Below are positions 1 through 6,260 of a DNA stretch of 8,711 bases, piece after piece. Under the pieces are notes generated by a model. The model ran no database searches and was not told the DNA's origin. It saw only the letters and a program-made list of their open reading frames with translations. A program made the translations under genes and the position numbers. The stretch comes from Betaproteobacteria bacterium. Lineage in GTDB: Bacteria; Pseudomonadota; Gammaproteobacteria; Burkholderiales; SG8-41. Each line of letters opens with the position of its first letter. Position 1 is the first letter of the stretch. The DNA lies in contig JANXSE010000002.1 in the NCBI GenBank assembly GCA_025356695.1, positions 1 through 8,711 of the forward strand, read 5' to 3'.

Positions 1-32
1 CAAGCGCAGCGCCGCAAAAAAATACAAGGCTC

Positions 33-57
33 AACGGCGCAATAAGAACGGCGCAGT
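33..57 (+). repeat. Short repeat, copy A, with internal direct repeat
   Basis: AACGGCGCA occurs at 33-41 and again at 47-55, a 14-nt period. The stretch 35-57 closely matches the minus strand of 5240-5260, the cysK leader. Both read CGGC, then G or A, then CAATAAG, then CGGCGCAGT; copy A has two extra A between the halves. Both copies lie outside called genes. Function unknown; two copies may be chance. Confidence 0.4.
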
Positions 58-213
58 GCAGACGACTGAAATTCATATGGGTTCCCGCGAAATCCAGCGC
101 CATCGTGCGCCGCCAGACCGCATGTTCGACTTATTGGAGGCGCTATTTTACGGGCGCCGGCGGTCAGGGGCAAATTGCCGGCGAAGTGCTTCAATCCCGA
201 CACGCCGCCACCA

Positions 214-235
214 TGGCGAAGATTATTTTTCGCCA
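214..235. other. 7-bp perfect hairpin
   Basis: TGGCGAA (214-220) and TTCGCCA (229-235) are exact inverted repeats around an 8-nt AT-rich loop. No T-run follows on the plus strand, so it is not a standard intrinsic terminator. It lies about 65 nt upstream of the start at 300 and could be an operator or a chance structure. Confidence 0.35.
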
Positions 236-264
236 CCTTGCTTTACGGGGTCTTGCGTAGAATG

Positions 265-281
265 ACCTGCAGCACCTGCAG
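265..281. repeat. Tandem ACCTGCAG repeat upstream of DUF1348 gene
   Basis: ACCTGCAG occurs at 265-272 and 274-281, separated by a single C. Each copy contains the palindrome CTGCAG. The pair lies between a possible -10 hexamer (TAGAAT, 258-263) and the Shine-Dalgarno sequence of the gene at 300, a position suited to an operator, but nothing in the window identifies a cognate regulator. Confidence 0.4.
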
Positions 282-299
282 AACACGCAAAGGAATGCC

Positions 300-779
300 A
301 TGACAACTGCCGAAAACCCCAGACCACCGTTGCCGCCTTTTGACGCCGTCACCGCCGCGCAGAAAGTGCGCATGGCCGAGGACGCCTGGAACACGCGCGA
401 CCCCGTGAAGGTCTCGCTCGCCTACACGCCCGACAGCGTCTGGCGCAACCGCGCCGAGTTTCTCTCCGGCCGCAAGGACATCGTCGAATTCCTTACACGT
501 AAATGGAACAGGGAACTTGAATACCGGCTGATCAAGGAGTTGTGGGCGTTTCACGGCAACCGCATCGCCGTGCGCTTTGCCTATGAATGGCGCGACGACT
601 CCGGCCACTGGTTCCGCTCTTACGGCAACGAAAACTGGGAATTCAACGCAGAAGGTTTCATGCAGCGGCGCATCGCCAGTATCAACGACATGCCGATTGC
701 GGAAAACGAACGCAAATACTTCTGGCCGCCCGGCCGGCGGCCCGACGACCACCCGGGCCTGTCCGAACTGGGTCTTTAG
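300..779 (+). CDS. DUF1348 family, NTF2-like (SnoaL-fold) protein
   Basis: This 159-residue protein matches the DUF1348 family in length and in recognisable blocks. It starts with a PPLPPF segment and continues with [14 protein letters not shown] (about 23-36), an [11 protein letters not shown] block (41-51), [15 protein letters not shown] (about 79-93), the [10 protein letters not shown] block (about 106-115) and ASINDMPI near the C-terminus. The family is predicted to adopt the cone-shaped NTF2-like fold with a hydrophobic pocket; its reaction or ligand is not established, so no function is claimed. There is no signal peptide or membrane segment, so it should be cytosolic. The ATG at 300 is supported by AAAGGA at 289-294, five bases upstream. 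Its TAG stop overlaps the TAA stop of the convergent hydrolase gene by a few bases, leaving no room for a separate terminator. It appears monocistronic. Confidence 0.88.
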   Translation: MTTAENPRPPLPPFDAVTAAQKVRMAEDAWNTRDPVKVSLAYTPDSVWRNRAEFLSGRKDIVEFLTRKWNRELEYRLIKELWAFHGNRIAVRFAYEWRDDSGHWFRSYGNENWEFNAEGFMQRRIASINDMPIAENERKYFWPPGRRPDDHPGLSELGL

Positions 780-1645
780 AAGCCGTAGAGCTGCGCCGGA
801 TTGTCGACCAGTATTTTCCTGCGCAACTCTGCGTCCGGCGCCCACACCGCGAGCAGATCCAGCAGGTCGGCGTCGTTCGGCATGAAGCCGTCGAACACCA
901 CGTGCGGCCAGTCGCTGCCCCACACCACGCGGTCGGGGCCGGCGGCAATGATGGCCTGCGCGAACGGCGTGACCTGCGGATAGGGCGGACGCGGATCGCC
1001 GAAACGCATCGGCGCCGACAGCTTCACCCAGCAGCGCTTTTCGCGCAGCATCTGCAGCATCAACTGAAAACCCGGTTCGTTGATCGTCGCCTCCGGCGGC
1101 ATATGGCCGAGATGATCGATGACGATCTCGATGCCGAGTTTGTCGAAGCGTGGCACGAACTCCGGCAGCCGGCGCGCGTCGAGATGAAACTGCGCGTGCC
1201 AGCCCAGCGGTTTGATACGCGCGACGATCGCCTCCAAATGACGCAATTCGGTCTCGGCATCGTAATAAGGGTTGAATCGCACACCGCGAAAGCCCGCCTC
1301 GTGCATTTCGCCCAGTTGCGCGTCGGTGAAATCCGGATTGGGCAGCGCAATCGCGCGCCAGCGGCCGTTGGAGGCGCGCAATGCCGCCAGCGCACCGCTG
1401 TAATCGCGCGGCAGCACCGTCTGCACGATCACCGCGCGCTCGATGCCGAGCGCGTTGATCATGTTGCAGTATTCGTCGAGGCCGACGTCCGGCGGCGTGT
1501 ACGGCGGGTGGTCGATGAAGGGTTTGCTGAAGAGATGAAAATGCGTGTCGCAGGCGCCAGTCGGCACTTCCATTTTTGGTTTGCGCGTGGCGAGATCGGG
1601 TGTGTGGCAGGGTATGCCGCGCAGCGTGTGTCGGGTTTCGGCCAT
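776..1645 (-). CDS. Amidohydrolase-2 family metal hydrolase, PDC lactonase (LigI)-like
   Basis: This 289-residue TIM-barrel hydrolase belongs to the amidohydrolase-2 family (PF04909). Visible metal or catalytic elements are H35-x-H37 in ACDTHFHLF at the end of strand 1, H178 in IDHLGHM, and D245 in VWGSDWPH. Their spacing parallels LigI, the 2-pyrone-4,6-dicarboxylate lactonase of lignin-derived aromatic degradation (H31, H33, H180, D248, from memory). A GVRFN segment supplies an arginine likely to bind carboxylate. The natural substrate is therefore probably a lactone or cyclic carboxylate, but the exact one cannot be read from sequence. I place the start at the ATG at 1645: GAGGA lies at 1650-1654, four bases upstream. 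An in-frame upstream start at 1738 would add 31 residues with no family counterpart and would run through the divergent promoter region. No signal peptide, so cytosolic. It is divergent from the GFA-Bug-reductase unit, which may share its substrate. Confidence 0.87.
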   Translation of the reverse strand: MAETRHTLRGIPCHTPDLATRKPKMEVPTGACDTHFHLFSKPFIDHPPYTPPDVGLDEYCNMINALGIERAVIVQTVLPRDYSGALAALRASNGRWRAIALPNPDFTDAQLGEMHEAGFRGVRFNPYYDAETELRHLEAIVARIKPLGWHAQFHLDARRLPEFVPRFDKLGIEIVIDHLGHMPPEATINEPGFQLMLQMLREKRCWVKLSAPMRFGDPRPPYPQVTPFAQAIIAAGPDRVVWGSDWPHVVFDGFMPNDADLLDLLAVWAPDAELRRKILVDNPAQLYGF

Positions 1646-1648
1646 GGG

Positions 1649-1654
1649 TTCCTC
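1649..1654 (-). promoter_or_regulatory. Shine-Dalgarno fixing the hydrolase start
   Basis: On the minus strand GAGGAA sits just before the ATG at 1645. It decides between this start and the longer in-frame start at 1738. Confidence 0.6.
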
Positions 1655-1684
1655 GTCGCGATGCAGTTTTGGCGGTTGCGTGCG

Positions 1685-1712
1685 ATGGTAGCCCAATCCC
1701 CTTGTCACGCAA
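1685..1712 (-). promoter_or_regulatory. Possible sigma70 promoter for the hydrolase gene
   Basis: On the minus strand TTGCGT (1712-1707) and TACCAT (1690-1685) are separated by 16 bases, a weak match to -35 and -10 boxes. It would give a leader of about 30-35 nt. It overlaps the candidate promoter reading the other way. Pattern match by eye only. Confidence 0.22.
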
Positions 1713-1733
1713 AACGCGGCGCTGGTGTAGAGT
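1702..1733 (+). promoter_or_regulatory. Possible sigma70 promoter for GFA-Bug-reductase unit
   Basis: TTGTCA at 1702-1707 is a 5/6 match to the -35 consensus. The -10 box is ambiguous: TGTAGA (1726-1731) gives an 18-bp spacer, whereas TAGAGT (1728-1733) looks better but gives 20 bp. The site lies about 30 nt upstream of the ATG at 1762, within the 116-bp divergent intergenic region. Confidence 0.27.
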
Positions 1734-1761
1734 CGCAATCATTCAACAACGGGGAACCCTT

Positions 1762-2172
1762 ATGTCATCCGAATCCATCACCGGCAGCTGTTTGTGCGGC
1801 TCGATCAAATTCGAAGCGGCATCACCATTTGCAGCCTTTCGCTACTGTCATTGCAGCCGCTGCCGCAAGGCCAGCGGCAGCGCGCACGCCGCCAATCTTT
1901 TTGTCCCTGAAACGCAATTCAAATGGACCGCGGGGGAAACGCTGTTGAAACGCTTCCCCCACCCGGAGTCCGAGCGCTTCGCCGTCTGGTTTTGCACGAA
2001 CTGCGGCACGCGCATGCCGCACAAGGTGAACACCACCGACAACGTGCTGATCCCGGCCGGCACCCTCGACGTCGATCCCGGCATGCGGCCGACCAACAGC
2101 ATTTTCTGGAAATCGAAATCGGCGTGGTATGTGTCGCCGCAGGAGCTGCCGAAGTTCGACGAATACAAATAG
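1762..2172 (+). CDS. GFA family zinc protein (DUF636; glutathione-dependent formaldehyde-activating-like)
   Basis: This 136-residue protein has the full cysteine pattern of the GFA family (PF04828): C10-x-C12 in GSCLCGSI, C29-x-C31-xx-C34 in YCHCSRCRKASG, and C78-xx-C81 in FCTNCGTRM. In the characterised Paracoccus enzyme, equivalent cysteines hold a structural and a catalytic zinc, and the enzyme promotes S-hydroxymethylglutathione formation. Most family members have no proven activity, so a role in glutathione or aldehyde chemistry is only a possibility. The ATG at 1762 follows GGGGAA at 1751-1756, and the translation begins exactly where the family does. A longer in-frame ORF from 1576 is rejected because it crosses the divergent hydrolase gene. 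Its stop is followed after 12 nt by the GTG of the Bug gene, so it is the first gene of a three-gene transcription unit. Cytosolic; no signal or membrane segment. Confidence 0.88.
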   Translation: MSSESITGSCLCGSIKFEAASPFAAFRYCHCSRCRKASGSAHAANLFVPETQFKWTAGETLLKRFPHPESERFAVWFCTNCGTRMPHKVNTTDNVLIPAGTLDVDPGMRPTNSIFWKSKSAWYVSPQELPKFDEYK

Positions 2173-2175
2173 GAC
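2171..2175 (+). promoter_or_regulatory. Shine-Dalgarno deciding a GTG start
   Basis: AGGAC overlaps the stop codon of the GFA gene and lies nine bases before the GTG at 2185. It supports GTG initiation and coupling of the two genes. Confidence 0.5.
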
Positions 2176-2184
2176 GCCCCAAGC

Positions 2185-3180
2185 GTGCGCCGCCCCATAT
2201 CGTTTCTCCATCGTCTATGTTCTTTCGCATTGCCGCCTGCGATGGCGGCTTCGTTTTTCGGCGTCGCCTCTGCTGACACTTCTGCGCAGGCCTATCCTTC
2301 GCGCCCGATCCGCGTGATGGTGCCCTTCTCGCCCGGCGGCGGCACCGACATCCTCGCGCGTATCATGTCGGTGAAAATGTCCGAAGTGCTCGGGCAGAAC
2401 TACGTCATCGACAATCGTCCAGGCGCGAGCGGCCAGATCGGCACTGAAATCGTCGCCCGTGCCGCGCCTGACGGTTACACGATATTGCATGTCGACACCT
2501 CGCTGGTGAGCAATCCCAGCATCTATAAGAAAATGCGTTACGACGCGGTGAAGGATTTTGCGCCGATCTCGCTGCACGCCTCGGGCCCGGTGGTGCTGAT
2601 CGTCAATCCTACGGCGCCGGTCAAAACGCTGCAGGAGTTGATTGCGCTGGCGAAGGCGCGCCCGGGCGAACTCAACATCGCCGGTGGCGACCATGGCGCA
2701 GCCACCGCGCTCGGCATGGAACTCTTCAAGAGCATCACCCATCTCGAACTCGTGCACATTCCGTTCAAAGGCAGCGGTGCGGTCACCCCCGCCGTGCTGA
2801 GCGGACAGGTGATGATGGGATTTGCCGGCCCCAGTTCGGCGAAACCGCTGGTCGCCGCCGGTCGCCTGCGCGCGCTGGCGATCACCGGCGAAAAACGCAG
2901 CGTCGCACTGCCCGAGGTGCCGACCTTCGACGAATCCGGCGTCAAAGGTGTCGATGCCTGGACCTACTGGGGAGCACTGGCGCCGGCCGGCACGCCGCGC
3001 AACATCATCAACACACTGAACGCCGCAATGACCAGGGTGCTCGCCATGCCCGACATCCGGCAGCGCCTGTCCGATCTTACCTACGATCCCATTGGCGGTT
3101 CGCCGGAGGATTTCGCCGCCAACATCAAGAGCGAACTGGCCAAGTGGGCCCGCGTCACCAAAGGCAAGCACTATGATTGA
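2185..3180 (+). CDS. Bug-family TTT periplasmic substrate-binding protein (first of three)
   Basis: This 331-residue protein is a Bug/TctC receptor (PF03401), the periplasmic partner of tripartite tricarboxylate transporters, which import carboxylates. Residues 1-36 form a Sec signal peptide with basic n-region RRP, a hydrophobic core and probable cleavage after AQA36, giving a mature start YPSRPIR. Family blocks are VPFSPGGGTDILAR (46-59, with ligand-side D55), DNRPGASGQIG (76-86), APDGYTIL (94-101), HIPFKGSG (191-198), a LPEVPTF block (about 242-248) and APAGTP. An oddity is the second ligand loop: most relatives, including the two paralogues here, read SxGxG[ST], but this one reads GGDHGAAT (167-174). 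The GTG start is chosen because AGGAC lies nine bases upstream and only this start gives a complete signal peptide; the internal Met20 would remove it. No TctA or TctB gene is nearby. Ligand unknown; context suggests a substrate of the flanking enzymes. Confidence 0.93.
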   Translation: MRRPISFLHRLCSFALPPAMAASFFGVASADTSAQAYPSRPIRVMVPFSPGGGTDILARIMSVKMSEVLGQNYVIDNRPGASGQIGTEIVARAAPDGYTILHVDTSLVSNPSIYKKMRYDAVKDFAPISLHASGPVVLIVNPTAPVKTLQELIALAKARPGELNIAGGDHGAATALGMELFKSITHLELVHIPFKGSGAVTPAVLSGQVMMGFAGPSSAKPLVAAGRLRALAITGEKRSVALPEVPTFDESGVKGVDAWTYWGALAPAGTPRNIINTLNAAMTRVLAMPDIRQRLSDLTYDPIGGSPEDFAANIKSELAKWARVTKGKHYD

Positions 3181-3192
3181 TGGCGCAACCCG

Positions 3193-4245
3193 ATGAGCAA
3201 ACGCATCGCCATTGTCGGCGCCGGCGCAGTCGGCTCCTATGCCGGCGGCCGTATGGCGCTGGCCGGCGCCGACGTCACGCTGATCGATCCCTGGCCGGCA
3301 CACATCGAAGCCATTCGCGCGCAGGGCCTGCGGTTGTCCGGCATGACGCCGGAAGAAAGCCATATGGTCAAGATCAAAGCCATGCACATCGGCGACGTAC
3401 AGCAGATCGCGCGCCAGCAACCCGTCGACATCGCGTTCATCTGCACCATCTCCTACGACACCGAATGGGCGACGCAATTGATCCGCCAGTATTTGGCACC
3501 CGACGGCGTGATCGTCTCACTGCAAAACAGCATCAACGAAGATGCGATTGCCGCGCATGTCGGCGCCGGACGCGTGCTCGGCTGCATCGCCAGTCTGATT
3601 GCAGTCGAACTGCACGCCCCGGGTTGCGTGAAACGTCTGGTGCCGGCCGGCGGTGCACACCACACCGTGTTTCATGTCGGCGAACTGGACGGAAGCATGT
3701 CGCCGCGCGCCGGAGAAATCGTCGCGCTATTGCGCGATGTCGACAGCGCCACGGTGACCGCCAATCTGCGCGGCGAACGCTGGTCGAAGCTGGTCGTCAA
3801 TTCGATGCGCAATGGTTTGTCTGCCGTCACCGGCATGACCGGCAATCAACGCGACCTCGACGACACCGTGCGCTGGCTCGGCATCCGGCTCGGCAGTCAG
3901 GCGGTGCGCGTCGGCCAGGCGCTGGGGTTGAATCTGGTCGCCGAACAGAACATGCAGCCCGAGACGCTGGCGCGCGCCGGCGAAGGCGATGCGGCGGCAC
4001 GCCGTGAAATCGAACAAGGGCTGATCGCGTTCGCGCATAAACGCTCGGACCAACAACGCCCCTCCACCGCCCACGACATCCTGCGCGGACGCCGCACCGA
4101 GATCGATTACATCAATGGTTATGTGGCGAAGAAGGGCCTTGAAACCGGCATTGATGCGTCGCTGCATACGACCATCACCGAACTCGTCAAGAAAATAGAG
4201 CGCGGTGAACTCAAGCCCGGTCCTGCGCTGGTCGCCGGTTTGTAA
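3193..4245 (+). CDS. Ketopantoate reductase-like (PanE/ApbA family) NAD(P)-dependent reductase
   Basis: This 350-residue protein has an N-terminal Rossmann domain with GAGAVG at 9-14 and the PanE/ApbA C-terminal helical domain. Compared with E. coli PanE, key residues align with correct spacing: N112 (N98), K199 in WSKLVVNSMRN (K176), N203 (N180), N207 (N184), S291 (S244), D295 (D248) and E303 in RTEIDYING (E256). The chemistry should be NAD(P)H-linked reduction of a 2-oxo acid with a nearby hydroxyl, or the reverse. However, the lysine usual near the nucleotide (K72 in E. coli, in LKAW) is missing: this protein has TISYDT (85-90). It is also nearly 50 residues longer than PanE, with extra sequence before S291. 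I infer a catabolic 2-oxo or 2-hydroxy acid enzyme rather than pantothenate synthesis. It begins 12 nt after the Bug stop, in the same frame, with no clear Shine-Dalgarno sequence, suggesting translational coupling. Cytosolic. Confidence 0.85.
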   Translation: MSKRIAIVGAGAVGSYAGGRMALAGADVTLIDPWPAHIEAIRAQGLRLSGMTPEESHMVKIKAMHIGDVQQIARQQPVDIAFICTISYDTEWATQLIRQYLAPDGVIVSLQNSINEDAIAAHVGAGRVLGCIASLIAVELHAPGCVKRLVPAGGAHHTVFHVGELDGSMSPRAGEIVALLRDVDSATVTANLRGERWSKLVVNSMRNGLSAVTGMTGNQRDLDDTVRWLGIRLGSQAVRVGQALGLNLVAEQNMQPETLARAGEGDAAARREIEQGLIAFAHKRSDQQRPSTAHDILRGRRTEIDYINGYVAKKGLETGIDASLHTTITELVKKIERGELKPGPALVAGL

Positions 4246-4266
4246 AACACCATCCGCGGCAATCGA

Positions 4267-5199
4267 TCATTCGCCGAGCCCGGCAAACAGCGGCGTGCTC
4301 AGATAACGCTCGCCGAATGACGGGATGATGGTAACGATCAGCTTGCCCTTGCTCGATGCGCGTTTGGCCACCTCGAGCGCCGCCCACATCGCCGCGCCCG
4401 AGGAGATGCCGACCAGCAGCCCCTCTTCCTTCGCCATGCGGCGCGCCATGTTCATCGCGTCGTCGTTTTTAACGCGGACCACTTCATCGTAAATTTTCGT
4501 ATTCAGTATCTTCGGCACGAAGCCGGCACCGATACCCTGTAACGGATGCGGGCCGGCCTGGCCGCCCGAGAGCACCGGCGACGCATCGGGTTCGACCGCC
4601 ACGCACTGAAACGAGGGCTTCTTTGCCTTGATGATTTCGCCCACCCCGGTGATGGTGCCGCCGGTACCGATGCCCGAGATCAGGATGTCTGCCTTGCCGT
4701 CGGTGTCGCGCCAGATTTCCTCGGCGGTGGTGCGGCGGTGTACCTCGGGATTAGCCGCATTCTCGAATTGCTGGGGAATCAAATAGCGCGCATCGGCGGC
4801 CGCCATTTCCATCGCCTTCTTGATCGCGCCCGGCATGCGCTCGGCCCCCGGTGTCAGAACAAGTTCGGCACCGTAGGCGCGCAATACCATGCGCCGCTCC
4901 TTGCTCATGGTGTCGGGCATGATGATGGTGCACTTGTAGCCGCGCGCCGCGCACACCATGGCGATACCGATGCCGGTATTGCCGCTGGTCGGCTCGAGGA
5001 TAATGGTGTCGGGTTTTATCAGGCCGGCTTTTTCCGCCGCCTCGATCATCGACAGGCCGATGCGGTCTTTGACGCTGGCACCCGGGTTCTGGAATTCGAG
5101 TTTCGCCACCACTTCGCCGGCGCAGCCTTGGGTAATGCGGTTGATGCGCACGAGCGGCGTGTTGCCGATCAATTCGGTAACGCTATTGGCAATCTTCAT
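4267..5199 (-). CDS. cysK: Cysteine synthase A (O-acetylserine sulfhydrylase)
   Basis: This 310-residue PLP enzyme makes L-cysteine from O-acetylserine and sulfide in the cytosol. The sequence shows the CysK layout: [14 protein letters not shown] at the N-terminus, the PLP lysine K44 in NPGASVKDR, the substrate loop TSGNT (71-75), [10 protein letters not shown] (142-151), the phosphate-binding GTGGT (178-182), [11 protein letters not shown], and the C-terminal [21 protein letters not shown] and the [11 protein letters not shown] ending favour CysK over CysM. Length is normal and no key residue is missing. The ATG at 5199 has AGGGG six bases upstream (5206-5210). It is the last gene of a minus-strand series with two Bug genes upstream and a 61-nt gap to the nearer one. 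It converges on the reductase gene across 21 nt with no clear terminator. The AT-rich leader with periodic repeats could carry its own promoter or regulation. Confidence 0.96.
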   Translation of the reverse strand: MKIANSVTELIGNTPLVRINRITQGCAGEVVAKLEFQNPGASVKDRIGLSMIEAAEKAGLIKPDTIILEPTSGNTGIGIAMVCAARGYKCTIIMPDTMSKERRMVLRAYGAELVLTPGAERMPGAIKKAMEMAAADARYLIPQQFENAANPEVHRRTTAEEIWRDTDGKADILISGIGTGGTITGVGEIIKAKKPSFQCVAVEPDASPVLSGGQAGPHPLQGIGAGFVPKILNTKIYDEVVRVKNDDAMNMARRMAKEEGLLVGISSGAAMWAALEVAKRASSKGKLIVTIIPSFGERYLSTPLFAGLGE

Positions 5200-5232
5200 G
5201 TCGATCCCCTAAAAAAATTTGAACACGTCGAC

Positions 5233-5263
5233 GCCGCTGACTGCGCCGCTTATTGTGCCGCTA
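5233..5263 (-). repeat. 12-bp periodic repeat and repeat copy B in the cysK leader
   Basis: GCGGC on the minus strand (GCCGC on the plus strand) occurs at 5233-5237, 5245-5249 and 5257-5261, an exact 12-bp period. It starts in the TAG stop of the upstream Bug gene and ends about 35 nt before cysK. The minus strand of 5240-5260 also matches the element at 35-57. An A/T run (5211-5220) follows towards cysK. I see no long stem, so it is not an obvious terminator or riboswitch. Confidence 0.4.
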
Positions 5264-6247
5264 ATTATCCACCTTTACGCCGGCACCTTTGATCACTGCC
5301 GCCCAGCGCTCGATCTCCGCCTGCAAAAACTGCGTCGATTTTTCCGGGCTGGCGCCGGACGGCTCGGCACCTTCGCGCGCGAGACGGCCCCTGACCTCGG
5401 CATTGTCGAGAAACCGCGCGGTGTCGGTCTGAATACGCGCGACGATCGCGCGCGACAGTTTCGCCGGCCCCATCAGCATCGACCACGCAGTCGCCTCGTA
5501 ACCCGGCACGCCGGACTCGGCCACTGTCGGTACGCTGGGCAGGGCCGACGAGCGGACCGATGAGGTGACCGCGAGTGCGCGCAGCTTGCCGCCCTGCACC
5601 TGCGGCAGCGCCGACATGATCACCGCGGCAACGACCTGGATCTGCCCGGCAATGACATCGGTCAACGCGGGCGCCGCGCCTTTGTAGGGCACGTGCGTCA
5701 TTTCGACGCGCGCCATGCTGGCGAGCAGCGCGCCGGCGAGGTGCGGGCCGGTGCCGATGCCCGACGAGCCGTAGCGGATTTCGCCGGGTCGCGCGCGCGC
5801 GATGGCGATGATGTCTCTGATCGAGTCGGCTGCGTAGGCGGCACTGCCGACGAAGAGGCGCGGATTCACCGCGACCAGGCTCACCGGCGTGAATTCGCGG
5901 CGCGCATCGAAAGCCAGTTTCGGATAAAGCGTCGCGTTGATCGCCAGCGCTTCATTGGCGAGCAGCAGCGTGTAACCGTCGGCGGGTGCGCGCGCCGCGA
6001 GTTCGGCGCCGATGTTGGAACCGGCGCCGCCGCGGTTGTCGACGATCACCTGCTGGCGCCACGCCTCGGCGAGTTTTTGCGCCACCAGCCGCCCGGTCAG
6101 GTCCTGCGCCGCGCCCGGCGCAAACGGCACGATCAGCCGCACCGGTTTGGCGGGAAAATCCTGCGCGAGGGCGCCGCAGGCACAGACCGCCGCGCAAGCA
6201 ATCGCCACGCGTCCGAACAATCTGCTGCTGCCTGCCGTCCGTTTCAT
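5261..6247 (-). CDS. Bug-family TTT periplasmic substrate-binding protein (second of three)
   Basis: This 328-residue Bug/TctC receptor has a signal peptide with basic start MKR and hydrophobic core to A28, cleaved probably at ALA-QDFP. The core contains three cysteines (C18, C22, C24), but no good lipobox, so it is likely a soluble periplasmic protein. Family blocks are VPFAPGAAQDLTGR (40-53, with D49), DNRGGAGSNIG (70-80), ADGYTLLLAN, NATLYPKLAFD, the ligand loop YGSSGIGTG (159-167), HVPYKG and LPSVPTVAESG. The first ligand loop is unusual: PGAAQD replaces the common PGG-x-x-D. The ATG at 6247 has CGGAG six bases upstream. It lies 48 nt downstream of the third Bug gene and 61 nt upstream of cysK, all on the same strand, so the three may be co-transcribed. 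Clearly a diverged paralogue of its neighbour, not a recent duplicate. Ligand unknown; no membrane subunits in the window. Confidence 0.93.
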   Translation of the reverse strand: MKRTAGSSRLFGRVAIACAAVCACGALAQDFPAKPVRLIVPFAPGAAQDLTGRLVAQKLAEAWRQQVIVDNRGGAGSNIGAELAARAPADGYTLLLANEALAINATLYPKLAFDARREFTPVSLVAVNPRLFVGSAAYAADSIRDIIAIARARPGEIRYGSSGIGTGPHLAGALLASMARVEMTHVPYKGAAPALTDVIAGQIQVVAAVIMSALPQVQGGKLRALAVTSSVRSSALPSVPTVAESGVPGYEATAWSMLMGPAKLSRAIVARIQTDTARFLDNAEVRGRLAREGAEPSGASPEKSTQFLQAEIERWAAVIKGAGVKVDN

Positions 6248-6260
6248 CCGGTACTCCGTT

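Larger units (their letters stand above)
1..299. other. Left-edge region without a convincing gene
   Basis: No reading frame here looks like a conserved protein. One frame is open from the window edge to position 45 (ending ...GSTAQ then TAA) and could be the tail of an upstream gene, but 14 residues cannot be judged. Another frame open from the edge to 265 gives a basic, low-complexity peptide and I do not call it. What can be seen is a run of seven A at 16-22, a direct repeat AACGGCGCA (33-41 and 47-55), a 7-bp hairpin (214-235) and a tandem repeat just upstream of the first gene (265-281). The region probably holds the promoter of the 300-779 gene. A TAGAAT hexamer at 258-263 is a possible -10 box, but I find no well-spaced -35 box. 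Confidence 0.6.

Noticed and set aside
56..265. Possible small protein of 69 residues in the left-edge region
   Set aside because: No Shine-Dalgarno sequence, arginine-rich low-complexity translation and no recognised family; the frame is also open to the window edge, so the start is arbitrary.
1646..1738. N-terminal extension of the hydrolase from the ATG at 1738
   Set aside because: A good Shine-Dalgarno sequence precedes the internal ATG at 1645, and the extension has no family counterpart and would consume the divergent promoter region.
243..1742. 499-codon minus-strand open frame
   Set aside because: It runs antisense through the DUF1348 gene and out of frame through the hydrolase; composition is that of a GC-rich shadow.
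1576..1761. N-terminal extension of the GFA protein
   Set aside because: It would overlap the divergent hydrolase coding region; the family start and a Shine-Dalgarno sequence are at 1762.
587..1948. 453-codon plus-strand open frame
   Set aside because: It spans the ends of three real genes out of frame or antisense; no family resemblance.
2215..3477. 420-codon minus-strand open frame
   Set aside because: Antisense shadow of the first Bug gene and the reductase gene.
4246..4266. Bidirectional terminator between the reductase and cysK genes
   Set aside because: The 21-nt gap has no stem of useful length and no flanking T-runs.
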